Assembly (NCBI RefSeq): GCF_005502465.1
Contig: NZ_SCOT01000004.1
Coordinates: 1 to 64,000 of the forward strand
Direction of reading: 5' to 3'
Length of the DNA stretch: 64,000 bases
DNA from: Sphingopyxis sp. L1A2A
GTDB taxonomy: Bacteria; Pseudomonadota; Alphaproteobacteria; Sphingomonadales; Sphingomonadaceae
Shown: positions 56,076 through 63,815 of the stretch, one piece after another
How the letters are laid out: each line of letters begins with the position of its first letter
Position numbering within the stretch: the first letter of the stretch is position 1
Program-made: the position numbers and the translations under genes
Notes under the pieces: generated by a model
Seen by the model: only the letters and a program-made list of their open reading frames with translations
Told to the model about the DNA's origin: nothing
Databases searched by the model: none

Positions 56076-57583
56076 ATCTTCACGCAGATGTTTTCGAGCT
56101 CGGTGTAGAATTCGAGGCTGTGCGCTCCGCCCTCGCGGCCTATTCCCGATTGCCCCGAACCGCCGAATGCCGTGCGCAGGTCGCGCAGGAACCAGCAGTT
56201 CACCCAGCACACGCCGACGGACATTGCCGCCGCGACGCGATGAGCTCGAGAGAGATTTTCTGTCCAGACGGTAGCGCACAGGCCATAATCCGTGTCGTTC
56301 GCCCAACTTATCGCGTCGTCTTCGGTGTCGAAGGGAATGATCCCGCAGCAAGGACCGAAAATCTCCTCCCGCATGACGGTCGAATCATGAGCGAGGCCGG
56401 TCCAGATTGTGGGTTCGACCCAGAACCCGCCCGCCGCCGCGGCATCGACGTTGGGTACCCCGCCGCCCGTAACGGCGATTGCCCCTTCGGCGATCGCCCG
56501 CTCATAATATCCGAGCACTTTCTGCCGATGTTCTTCGCTGATCATCGGCCCGAGGTAATGCGGATCACCCTTGTTCCCGGGTTTCAGTGCGCGAGCGGCA
56601 GCGGCAAGCTTGGCTACGAAAGGTTCGAAGACGGATTGCTCGACATAGACACGCTCGGTCCCCAGGCACACTTGCCCGCTATTCAGAAAGGCGGCGCGCG
56701 AAATGCCTTCGGCTGCTTTCTCAAGATCGGCATCGGCGAAGACGATCGCTGGATTTTTGCCGCCGAGTTCGAAGCTGATGTCGCGAACGCCGACGGCAGC
56801 CTGCTTCATTATGGCCTGCCCGGTGCCGGTTTCGCCTGTGAAGGTGATGGCATCGACGTCCGGATGGGCGGTGAGGAACTCGCCTGCTGCGCCGGGGCCG
56901 AAGCCGTGGACGACGTTGTAGACCCCCGTGGGCATTCCGACCGCGTCCATCACTTCGCCGAGAAGGGCTGCCGTCCGCGGCGTCTCTTCGGACGGCTTGA
57001 CGATCACGGTGTTCCCGCAGGCCAGCGCCGGGCCGACTTTCCAGGTCATCAGCAAGAGCGGGAAATTCCACGGGCAGACGACCGCGATGACACCCTTCGG
57101 TTTACGCACAGCGTAATTGATCGCACCGCTCCCGTCAGGCGTCGGGGTACCGAACGATTCTGTCGGGAGGGTCGTGACGATGTCGGCGAACATCCGGAAG
57201 TTCGACGCGCCGCGCGGAACATCGATGTGCGCCGCGACCGCTCTCGGCTTGCCCGTATCGGCCACTTCTGCATCGAGAAAGTCTTCCGAGCGCCGTTCGA
57301 TCTCATCCGCAACAGCAGCGATGAGCCGAATGCGCTCGGCTGTTGTCATTTTGCCCCAAGGTCCTGTGAGCGCACGCTTGGCCGCCGCTACAGCGCGATC
57401 CACATCCTCACGGGTCGCCTCATGAACGCGCCCCGTCTCCCGACCGGTGGCGGGGTCGATGTTGGGGAACGTCGCCCCCGAGCCGCCCTTTACGAACCGT
57501 CCGTCGATAAAGTTCAAGATATCCGCAGCGACAGGTCGGTTTCTCTCTTCCGGTTCGACCGCAAGCTGTTGAACCTGTACCAT
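56072..57583 (-). CDS. dmpC: 2-Hydroxymuconic semialdehyde dehydrogenase
   Basis: A 503-residue NAD-dependent dehydrogenase oxidising the ring-cleavage product of catechol to 2-hydroxymuconate, the entry to the oxalocrotonate branch. NFIDGRFVKGGSGATFPNIDPATG, PWNFPLLLMTWKVGPALACGN, the catalytic glutamate in SFELGGKNPAIVF, cysteine in NSGQVCLGTERVYVE, and RDLRTAFGGSGQSGIGREGG are typical of DmpC/XylG. The extended N-terminus of about 20 residues is a little longer than usual. Encoded one base after the GlcG-like gene. Confidence 0.95.
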   Translation of the reverse strand: MVQVQQLAVEPEERNRPVAADILNFIDGRFVKGGSGATFPNIDPATGRETGRVHEATREDVDRAVAAAKRALTGPWGKMTTAERIRLIAAVADEIERRSEDFLDAEVADTGKPRAVAAHIDVPRGASNFRMFADIVTTLPTESFGTPTPDGSGAINYAVRKPKGVIAVVCPWNFPLLLMTWKVGPALACGNTVIVKPSEETPRTAALLGEVMDAVGMPTGVYNVVHGFGPGAAGEFLTAHPDVDAITFTGETGTGQAIMKQAAVGVRDISFELGGKNPAIVFADADLEKAAEGISRAAFLNSGQVCLGTERVYVEQSVFEPFVAKLAAAARALKPGNKGDPHYLGPMISEEHRQKVLGYYERAIAEGAIAVTGGGVPNVDAAAAGGFWVEPTIWTGLAHDSTVMREEIFGPCCGIIPFDTEDDAISWANDTDYGLCATVWTENLSRAHRVAAAMSVGVCWVNCWFLRDLRTAFGGSGQSGIGREGGAHSLEFYTELENICVKI

Positions 57584-58009
57584 TCAGAACTCCTTCGCAC
57601 CAATCGAGGCGGCGGCTGCCCGGGCGCAGGCGATGTCGAACTCCTCGGAGCCGCCCGAGACTCCAATTCCCCCGATGCAATTCCCATCGACTATGATCGG
57701 GACACCGCCGCCGAACATCACGACCCGCGGCTGATGCGCGATGCCGTTGCATAAGGCTTCGGAGCCCGAGACCAGTTCGTAGACCGCTGCCGTCGGCACT
57801 TTGAAACTTGCGGCCGTGAAGGCTTTGTCCTGAGCGATCTTTTCGGAGTGAAAGGGAGCCGCGCCGCCTTTCAGGAACGCGACCAGTTCCCCCGACGCGC
57901 CCACGACCGCAGCGACCACGGGCGTTCCGCCGGCGGTGCCATGCCCTACGGCAGCGGCGACCGCCTCCAAGGCGGACCCGTGTGCAATCGTGTGGTAGTT
58001 TTCGACCAT
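57584..58009 (-). CDS. GlcG/HbpS-like (DUF336) protein
   Basis: A 141-residue heme-binding-protein-like (GlcG/HbpS) domain protein. Segments: VVAAVVGASGELVAFLKGGAAPFHSEKIAQDKAFTA, then PIIVDGNCIGGIGVSGGS, the hallmark of the family. Such genes often sit between C23O and the semialdehyde dehydrogenase gene in meta-cleavage operons. Their function there is unproven; protection of the dioxygenase or cofactor handling has been suggested. There is no signal peptide, so it should be cytoplasmic. Confidence 0.88.
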   Translation of the reverse strand: MVENYHTIAHGSALEAVAAAVGHGTAGGTPVVAAVVGASGELVAFLKGGAAPFHSEKIAQDKAFTAASFKVPTAAVYELVSGSEALCNGIAHQPRVVMFGGGVPIIVDGNCIGGIGVSGGSEEFDIACARAAAASIGAKEF

Positions 58010-58018
58010 CGCAGGAAG

Positions 58019-58942
58019 TCAGGTATTGACGGTCATGAAGCGGTCGTTGAGCGCCTTTTCATAATAGAAAATCGCCTTGCCCGCCTGTTCGACGCCCCAC
58101 GACCGGCGAGGATTATCGGGGTAATAATCATAACCGCCGGCAAAGGTCTCGTTCCGATTTCCCGAAGGGTCGAAGAAATATATGGTCTGACCACGCGTGA
58201 TACCGTGGCGCGTCGGGCCGATATCGAGTGAGATATCATAGCGACTGATGATATCGGCAGCATTTCCGACGTCGTTCCAGGATTCCAGGCGGAACGATGT
58301 ATGGTGGATTTTCGCATCCTCGGGGCCTGCAAGGAACGCGATATCGTGAGCCTTATTGCTACAGCTCAGGAAGATGCCGAGCCGAGTGCCGCTCGCTTCG
58401 TCGACGAGTTCCTCGGTAACGGAAAAATCGAGCGCTTCGACGAAGATTCGCGCCGATCCCGCGACATCGATGCCGTTGAGCGCCGAGTGATCATATCGCA
58501 TAGCGCGCATGCCGCGCGGCTCACTGTGCCAGACGTCCGGGTTCTTTGTGGGAGGACCGTCTGCCGATAATTCCATGTCGGCGTAAAGGTCGAAGATATG
58601 CCCGGTAGGAACCGCGAAGCGCAGCTTGCGTCCGACGCCCTCTTCCTCGCCCGCGGTGATCCATTCGACGTCGACGCCGGTGGCTTGCAAACGGTCTGCG
58701 AATATTTCGAGGTCGCTGTCGCGGCAAACCTTGAAGCCGATCCGATCAAGACCGGGCATATCCGCCTCGCGCAGGATGACGCTGTGTCGATCGAATTCGT
58801 CGAACCCGCGGAAAAATGCCCGGTCACCCGAACGACCGACGAGTTCCAGCCCGATCCGGTCGCGATAATGGGGGATGGCCTCCTCGAGATCGAGGACGCG
58901 CATCTGGACAAAGCCTGGTCGCATCACGCCTGTAATTGCCAT
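58019..58942 (-). CDS. xylE: Catechol 2,3-dioxygenase
   Basis: A 307-residue extradiol dioxygenase, the same length as XylE. It opens catechol to 2-hydroxymuconic semialdehyde. The Fe(II) ligands are His152 (RYDHSAL), His213 or His214 (KIHHTSF) and Glu265 (GNRNETF). Both vicinal-oxygen-chelate domains are complete. The ATG at 58942 has GGGAG upstream. It sits 10 bases from the GlcG-like gene. The XylT-like ferredoxin would reactivate it. The second extradiol enzyme at 63816 is of the BphC-like type. Confidence 0.96.
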   Translation of the reverse strand: MAITGVMRPGFVQMRVLDLEEAIPHYRDRIGLELVGRSGDRAFFRGFDEFDRHSVILREADMPGLDRIGFKVCRDSDLEIFADRLQATGVDVEWITAGEEEGVGRKLRFAVPTGHIFDLYADMELSADGPPTKNPDVWHSEPRGMRAMRYDHSALNGIDVAGSARIFVEALDFSVTEELVDEASGTRLGIFLSCSNKAHDIAFLAGPEDAKIHHTSFRLESWNDVGNAADIISRYDISLDIGPTRHGITRGQTIYFFDPSGNRNETFAGGYDYYPDNPRRSWGVEQAGKAIFYYEKALNDRFMTVNT

Positions 58943-58961
58943 CACCGCTCTCCCGGGAAAT

Positions 58962-59810
58962 TTAAAATTTTAGGCCGTGACTGAAAAATTCGATCACGGC
59001 GCGATTGAAACTGGCCATCCGCTCGATCTGTACCCAATGGCCACACTCTCCAAAGAAGCGGACGTCTGAGTGTGTGATCAGGTTTCCGAGGCGCAGCGAC
59101 ACCTCTTGCGGAATGACTTGGTCGGCCTTGCCGTGCAGGACGAGCACTTCATGGGGAAGCGCGGCGATATCTTCCTCGCGGCTCGACAGCATAGCAATAT
59201 TGGCCTGCCGGTCGGAACCGCCGAACGTCGCATGATAGGGCTCATGCGCTCCTGGGCGGATGCTCGCGTGATAACGGGAGTCGATCAGATCGTCGGTCAG
59301 CCGGCTCTGGTCCCATGCGAGCATCTTCAGCGACTCATGCATCATTTCGCGGGATGGCTCATAACCCCAGACGAAATCGAGCGCCGGCGTGAGCGGGAAT
59401 TCAAGTCCAGCCGCTCCCATCAAAACGGCACGATCGACCCTGTCGGGATGGGCGATCATGAAGGCGAGCGTCACGCCGCCGCCGAAGGAATTTCCGACCA
59501 TCGAGACCTGGTCGATTTCCAGGTCGTCGAGAAGACGGACCAGTTGATTGGTCCAGATGGCCTTGTCGGTGATCCGACCCACCGAGTCGCTGTAGCCGAA
59601 GCCAATCATGTCGGGAGCAATGACCCGGAATTCCTTAGCAATCTCGGGCATATTAAGCCGCCAGTTCGCCCATGCCGTGACCCCGGGGCCCGAACCGTGG
59701 ACGAGGAGGACCGGCCTGCCCTCGCCGGTGTCATGATAGTTGGTTTTGATCCCGTCAGCGACGAATGTCTTGCCGATTTCGGGCCGGACCATGTCGGGCG
59801 CCGAACTCAT
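58962..59810 (-). CDS. dmpD: 2-Hydroxymuconic semialdehyde hydrolase
   Basis: A 282-residue C-C bond hydrolase, DmpD/XylF type. PVLLVHGSGPGVTAWANWR oxyanion region, nucleophile Ser108 in VGNSFGGG, Asp in VLHGKADQVIP, and His in FGECGHWVQIER. It handles the hydrolytic branch of the meta pathway, giving formate or a carboxylic acid and 2-hydroxypentadienoate. The C23O gene is 20 bases downstream. With the dehydrogenase branch also present, both routes from the semialdehyde are encoded. Confidence 0.94.
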   Translation of the reverse strand: MSSAPDMVRPEIGKTFVADGIKTNYHDTGEGRPVLLVHGSGPGVTAWANWRLNMPEIAKEFRVIAPDMIGFGYSDSVGRITDKAIWTNQLVRLLDDLEIDQVSMVGNSFGGGVTLAFMIAHPDRVDRAVLMGAAGLEFPLTPALDFVWGYEPSREMMHESLKMLAWDQSRLTDDLIDSRYHASIRPGAHEPYHATFGGSDRQANIAMLSSREEDIAALPHEVLVLHGKADQVIPQEVSLRLGNLITHSDVRFFGECGHWVQIERMASFNRAVIEFFSHGLKF

Positions 59811-59980
59811 TGGCCAGCAACCATGTAATCATCATGTCGGGCGACCTGCCCCCAAACGGCTTCAAGCATCACTCAATCTCCGTTCCACGGGCCATCATGT
59901 CGCAGCCCTCTTGGGACAATGTTTTGCACCATGGGAAACGCGTTTGCAACCGGTAAATGAAACCGGCGCCTCTGATCCGG

Positions 59981-60586
59981 TCACTTCAGGCTCTCGGCTC
60001 GCACGGCTTCGAGGACACCGGGCTCCTCTTCCATCCGGGCGCGGTAGCGCGTCAAAGCGGGGAAGCCCGCGAGACCGATCTCCACTCGAGAGGGCCACCC
60101 GAGGATGCAATAGAGATAGGCGTCGGCCACGGTGAAGGCGTCCCCGAAGCAATAATTCTTGTCGGTCAATTCCAGGTCGAGCGCTTGGAGATGGTGCATG
60201 ACGTCCCGCTTTGCCTCAGCGCGGATCTCCGGCCCCGCGGTTTTGGAGAAGAGCGGCACGAAGCTCTTGTGCAGCTCGGAGGCGATGAAGCTCAGGCTGT
60301 CCGTCAGCGTGTAGCGAGCGATTGTTCCGGCCGGCGGGGCGAGCCCCGCGCGCGGTGCCAGGTCGGCAACATAGAGAAGGATCGCTATCGTCTCTGTGAG
60401 AAGCTCGCCCGAATCCAGAAGGAGAGCAGGGATTTTTCCCGAAGGCTTTATCGACCGGAAGTCGGCGCCATGCTCGGTTCTGCGCGTGGGCATGTCGACT
60501 TTTTCAATATCGAACTCTGCCCCTATCCGGCGCAGCGCGATGTGCGGTGCCAGCGAGCAAAGGCCAGGCGCATAGTAAAGGAGCAT
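59981..60586 (-). CDS. Glutathione S-transferase (BphK-like)
   Basis: A 201-residue cytosolic GST. The N-terminal thioredoxin fold begins LLYYAPGLCSLAPHIALRRIG with the cysteine typical of beta-class/BphK enzymes; KIPALLLDSGELLTETIAIL holds the glutathione-binding cis-proline and Ser. GSTs in aromatic clusters detoxify reactive or chlorinated intermediates. A 170-base gap after it holds a weak TTGCACCATG site (59924-59933) before the hydrolase gene. Not essential to the pathway. Confidence 0.88.
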   Translation of the reverse strand: MLLYYAPGLCSLAPHIALRRIGAEFDIEKVDMPTRRTEHGADFRSIKPSGKIPALLLDSGELLTETIAILLYVADLAPRAGLAPPAGTIARYTLTDSLSFIASELHKSFVPLFSKTAGPEIRAEAKRDVMHHLQALDLELTDKNYCFGDAFTVADAYLYCILGWPSRVEIGLAGFPALTRYRARMEEEPGVLEAVRAESLK

Positions 60587-60658
60587 CTCATATCCTTGTG
60601 GACGACTTGAGCACAGCGCGCGAATGGCCGTGCTTCACGCCGGAGTTGGGCCGGCGCG

Positions 60659-61681
60659 TCAGCGATCCACCTCGGAAAAGCCCTTTCCGGCGGTCAGCAC
60701 CCCACAAGTCCGCATGGCACTCAGCATCATCGATGGATCGGCTTTGCCCGTTCCCACAATGTCATATGCCGTGCCGTGTGCGACCGACATATGGAGATAG
60801 GGTGGCCCCATCATGATCACGCAGTTTCCCGAGAATCCCCATGTCTTGACGGCTATGTGGCCTTGGTCGTGAAACATCGCTAGCACGAGATCGTATCGGC
60901 CTTCGATACATTGGCGAAAGACGGTATCGGGCGCGGATGGTCCATCGACATTGATGCCGCGCGCGCGCGCGCGCGCGACTCCAGGACCGATGGCACGATC
61001 TTCCTCATCGCCGATGGCATGAGGATTGAGACCCGCGACCACGATCCTGGGGTTGGCGACGCCCCAGCTTCGAAGCGCCGCGTCGATTTGCTGTAGGGCG
61101 GTATCGATCAACTCGGGCGTGATGAGGTCGCAGACCGCCCGAATCGACATATGATCGGTGAGGTGGGCGACACGGAGCGGTCCGGTGAGGAGGAGCAGAT
61201 AACTCTCGCCCGGCGTCGGGCTGATCACCATATCCAGCTTTCCCGCCAGTTTAAGCGATCCGGTGCTGATCGGACCCATCACTGTGCCGGCGAAGACCCC
61301 GTCGCGCGCGAGCGCATCGAGTTCGGCTAGCCACTTGGCGGTCGCAATGCCCGATTCGAGCGTATCTTTCGCGAAGGGGAGCGCGCGGTCGTCCAGCGCA
61401 CCTGTATCCAGGATATCGATGACTGCCGGGTCGTCGCTGAGCGGCTCGAGCGAACGCATGACACGCAGGCGGGCCGACACTTTAGTCAGGTCAAGCGCTC
61501 GTTCGACCGAGGCCGCCGACCCCACTAATAGGGGAACCGACACCTCATGCACGCGGCCTGACGCCCAGGCGCGAACGGTAACCTCGGGTCCGATGCCTGC
61601 CGGCTCGCCGACCATGGTACCGATGCAGGGCCGGAATCCGGCCTGCTGCGACGCTACGCCGACCTCAAATGCTGTAGACAT
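60659..61681 (-). CDS. PdxA-family dehydrogenase, TphB-like cis-diol dehydrogenase candidate
   Basis: A 340-residue metal-dependent, NAD-linked oxidative decarboxylase of the PdxA fold. Metal-binding histidines are visible in HLTDHMSI, GLNPHAIGDEE and AMFHDQGHIAVK, and the N-terminal TMVGEPAGIGPEV is the PdxA signature. In terephthalate operons TphB, of this family, dehydrogenates and decarboxylates the dihydrodiol. Its position directly after the BenAB-like oxygenase genes (17-bp overlap with the beta gene) fits such a role, rather than pyridoxal synthesis. A (CG)10 tract lies inside at 60958-60977. Confidence 0.85.
   Translation of the reverse strand: MSTAFEVGVASQQAGFRPCIGTMVGEPAGIGPEVTVRAWASGRVHEVSVPLLVGSAASVERALDLTKVSARLRVMRSLEPLSDDPAVIDILDTGALDDRALPFAKDTLESGIATAKWLAELDALARDGVFAGTVMGPISTGSLKLAGKLDMVISPTPGESYLLLLTGPLRVAHLTDHMSIRAVCDLITPELIDTALQQIDAALRSWGVANPRIVVAGLNPHAIGDEEDRAIGPGVARARARGINVDGPSAPDTVFRQCIEGRYDLVLAMFHDQGHIAVKTWGFSGNCVIMMGPPYLHMSVAHGTAYDIVGTGKADPSMMLSAMRTCGVLTAGKGFSEVDR
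60958..60977. repeat. (CG)10 dinucleotide tract in the PdxA-like gene
   Basis: Twenty bases of alternating C and G, read in the gene as ARARAR. It is the longest such run noticed and could promote slippage or Z-DNA. Confidence 0.8.
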
Positions 61682-62159
61682 CGAGCATCGTCTGCGCGAG
61701 GTCGTTGATGACGACGGTATATTTGCGTTTTATCACAAAGGCGTCGCCCATCGGTTCGAGATCGTAAATGGCCGACCCACTGTAGACCGTCGGCCGATCC
61801 TCCAAGACCGAGGTCACCGACCAATTCGTCCGCGCCCGAATGACGTCGTCCTCATGGTCGACCGCGAGCAGGCAAAAGATATGGGAAGTGCGCGGGGCCG
61901 GCGAACTGGCCGACGACCGGCCCGTCCGAATGCGATAGACGCGGTCCTCGAGCCCTGCCCGGGTCGGATAATAGATCAGCGAAATCTCGCGCCTTGGGTC
62001 CTCGGTCAATCGGCCGCTGTCATCCCACGCGGGGACCCAATATTCGGCATCGGGATGATATAGATCGATCCAGCTATCCCAATCCTTGGCATCGAGAGCG
62101 GCCGCTTCGCGCCCGAGAAATCGCTGGATCGCGGTCCATTGCGCAACTTCGCTGCTCAT
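61665..62159 (-). CDS. Rieske dioxygenase, beta subunit (BenB-like)
   Basis: A 164-residue small subunit: FLGREAAALDAKDWDSWIDLYHPDAEYWVPAW at the start is typical of BenB/XylY, as is YYPTRAGLEDRVYRIRTGRS. The C-terminus KRKYTVVINDLAQTMLDVYSI closes the fold. It overlaps the alpha stop by 4 bp (ATGA). The frame is open upstream but the additional residues are not family-like, so the start is 62159. Confidence 0.93.
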   Translation of the reverse strand: MSSEVAQWTAIQRFLGREAAALDAKDWDSWIDLYHPDAEYWVPAWDDSGRLTEDPRREISLIYYPTRAGLEDRVYRIRTGRSSASSPAPRTSHIFCLLAVDHEDDVIRARTNWSVTSVLEDRPTVYSGSAIYDLEPMGDAFVIKRKYTVVINDLAQTMLDVYSI

Positions 62160-63568
62160 TTCGCCATCTCCGGCTTCGGGGGTAACGCGCGCTCGGCCTC
62201 TTCGCTCGCAATGGCTCCGCGCATGCGCAATATCCATTCGTCGTGGATCGCGACGTAAAGCCCCTCGTCGGCCACCGCCGTGCCGCTAAGGATGGCGTCG
62301 ACGCCCAGGGCTTCGCCGTGGCTGCTGACGCCTTGCACCCACCGTGTCGATCCCCGCGACATGTCGTTCATCCGGCCAGCCCCGCCACCGAAACCGACCT
62401 GGCAATTGTTGAACTCGGTCAGGTCGTCCGGCGTAGCCATGCCGCTTGCATTGAAGAAATCTTCATACTGGCGGATGCGCAAGGCGCGGGCGTCGTCACT
62501 CTCACCCACCGGAGCTATGCAGTAGGTTGTCACCTCGGTCTCATCCACCGAGATGGGCCGGATGATACGGATCTGGGTGCTCGTCTGGTCCATGAGGAAG
62601 ACGTTAGGGAACAGCTCCAGATTGCGTATCCGGCCGTTCATCCAGGTAGCGCGCTCTTCGCCGCGCTCGCGCTTCAACCAGTCCAGGATTTCGTAATTCG
62701 GCCGGTCCTGATAGTTTGCATAGTCATTCCAGAGCACGCAATGGCCGTTGTCGAAGGAGAAAGAGCCGCCCTCGAGCTGAGCCCAGCGACCGAAATCGAA
62801 CGCCCTGGTATCGTTCTTCGATGTCCCGTCGACCCGGCGTGCGACCGTCATGAAGTAATTCGCGTGCACCGTGCCGATATGATAGCCGTCGAGGCCATTT
62901 TCGACCTGCAGCTTCCAGTTCCCTCGATAGCGGTAGCGCGTAGCGCCTGGAAGAACTTCGAGCTTCTCTTCGACCGACTGATCAACCATGAGATCGATGA
63001 ATGTCTTCGCGCCCGCGAGATAGTCCTCAAGAGGAACGACCTCGGGGTTGAGACTGGCGAAAATGAAGCCCCGGTAAATCTCGATGCGCGCAACATGTTC
63101 TAGACCATAGTCTTCCCGCTTGAAGCCCGGCGCGTAGCCACCCCCAGCCTCATCTGTCACGTCGAGGAGTTGGCCCGCGGGATTATAGGTCCAACCGTGG
63201 AAGGGGCAGGTGAAGTTGCGGCGGTTTCCGCTCTTCTCGCGGCAAACGCGCGCGCCGCGGTGCGCGCAGGCATTGATCAGACAATGCAATTCCCCGGCCC
63301 GGTCGCGGGTCAGGATGACGGGCTGGCGGCCGATAAAAGTCGTGAGAAAGTCGTTCGGCTTTGCGACCTGGCTCTCGTGCGCAATGAAGACCCAGTTGCG
63401 CTCGAAGATATATTTCAGCTCGAGAGCGAACACGTCCGCGTCGGTAAAGGCCTCCCGGTCGATCTGAAAGCGGCCGCTTCCCTCGTCTTTTACGAGCCAT
63501 GCATCGATACGCGAACGCAGTGATTCAAGCTCTGCCACGGCTGCGCCGTTTCCGTCAGGTTGCAACAT
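62156..63568 (-). CDS. Rieske dioxygenase, alpha subunit (BenA-like)
   Basis: A 470-residue catalytic subunit. Rieske ligands Cys101/His103 (NACAHRG) and Cys121/His124 (TCPFHGW); mononuclear iron ligands His230 and His235 with Asp227 (NGLDGYHIGTVH). The ELKYIFERNWVFIAHESQ and NFTCPFHGWTYNPAGQLL segments fit the benzoate/toluate 1,2-dioxygenase group. It should oxygenate an aromatic acid to a cis-diol that becomes catechol. Start ATG 63568 has GGAGG 5 bases upstream; the frame continues to a TTG at 63607. First gene of the long leftward array. Confidence 0.94.
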   Translation of the reverse strand: MLQPDGNGAAVAELESLRSRIDAWLVKDEGSGRFQIDREAFTDADVFALELKYIFERNWVFIAHESQVAKPNDFLTTFIGRQPVILTRDRAGELHCLINACAHRGARVCREKSGNRRNFTCPFHGWTYNPAGQLLDVTDEAGGGYAPGFKREDYGLEHVARIEIYRGFIFASLNPEVVPLEDYLAGAKTFIDLMVDQSVEEKLEVLPGATRYRYRGNWKLQVENGLDGYHIGTVHANYFMTVARRVDGTSKNDTRAFDFGRWAQLEGGSFSFDNGHCVLWNDYANYQDRPNYEILDWLKRERGEERATWMNGRIRNLELFPNVFLMDQTSTQIRIIRPISVDETEVTTYCIAPVGESDDARALRIRQYEDFFNASGMATPDDLTEFNNCQVGFGGGAGRMNDMSRGSTRWVQGVSSHGEALGVDAILSGTAVADEGLYVAIHDEWILRMRGAIASEEAERALPPKPEMAK

Positions 63569-63684
63569 CCTCTCCTCCATTTCCGGCCACCGAGATTCGT
63601 AGGTCAACTATTTGGATCAACGATTCTCGGCTCAACTCTTTGGACTCTTCCGATCCCGAATGACCCAACATAGCATGCGTGGCT

Positions 63685-63708
63685 CATTGTGCAATGGGTT
63701 GCACAATG
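63685..63708. promoter_or_regulatory. Strong palindromic operator candidate, divergent Rieske/extradiol promoter
   Basis: Perfect 10-4-10 inverted repeat: CATTGTGCAA at 63685-63694 and TTGCACAATG at 63699-63708. It lies between the BenA-like gene (minus) and the extradiol dioxygenase gene (plus). It contains the same 12-mer found at 44595. Confidence 0.7.
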
Positions 63709-63733
63709 ATCTAAATTGCCCTATTCGAATCGC

Positions 63734-63750
63734 GTTGCATCATGTGCGAC
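63734..63750. promoter_or_regulatory. Secondary GTTGCA-N5-TGCGAC site
   Basis: An imperfect inverted repeat (one mismatch) 25 bases beyond the main palindrome, with the same TTGCA/TGTGC elements as the other island sites. Confidence 0.35.
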
Positions 63751-63815
63751 ACGTCAACCAGGCTGGTTCAGGCGTATAAAAGCCAAAAATGGCTTGAGAT
63801 TTGGGAGTGCGAAAT

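Noticed and set aside
56120..57754. 544-codon open frame on the plus strand
   Set aside because: Shadow of the hydroxymuconic semialdehyde dehydrogenase and GlcG-like genes; no recognisable domain.
59924..59933. TTGCACCATG as another operator
   Set aside because: One mismatch to the core and no paired arm; too weak to list as a site on its own.
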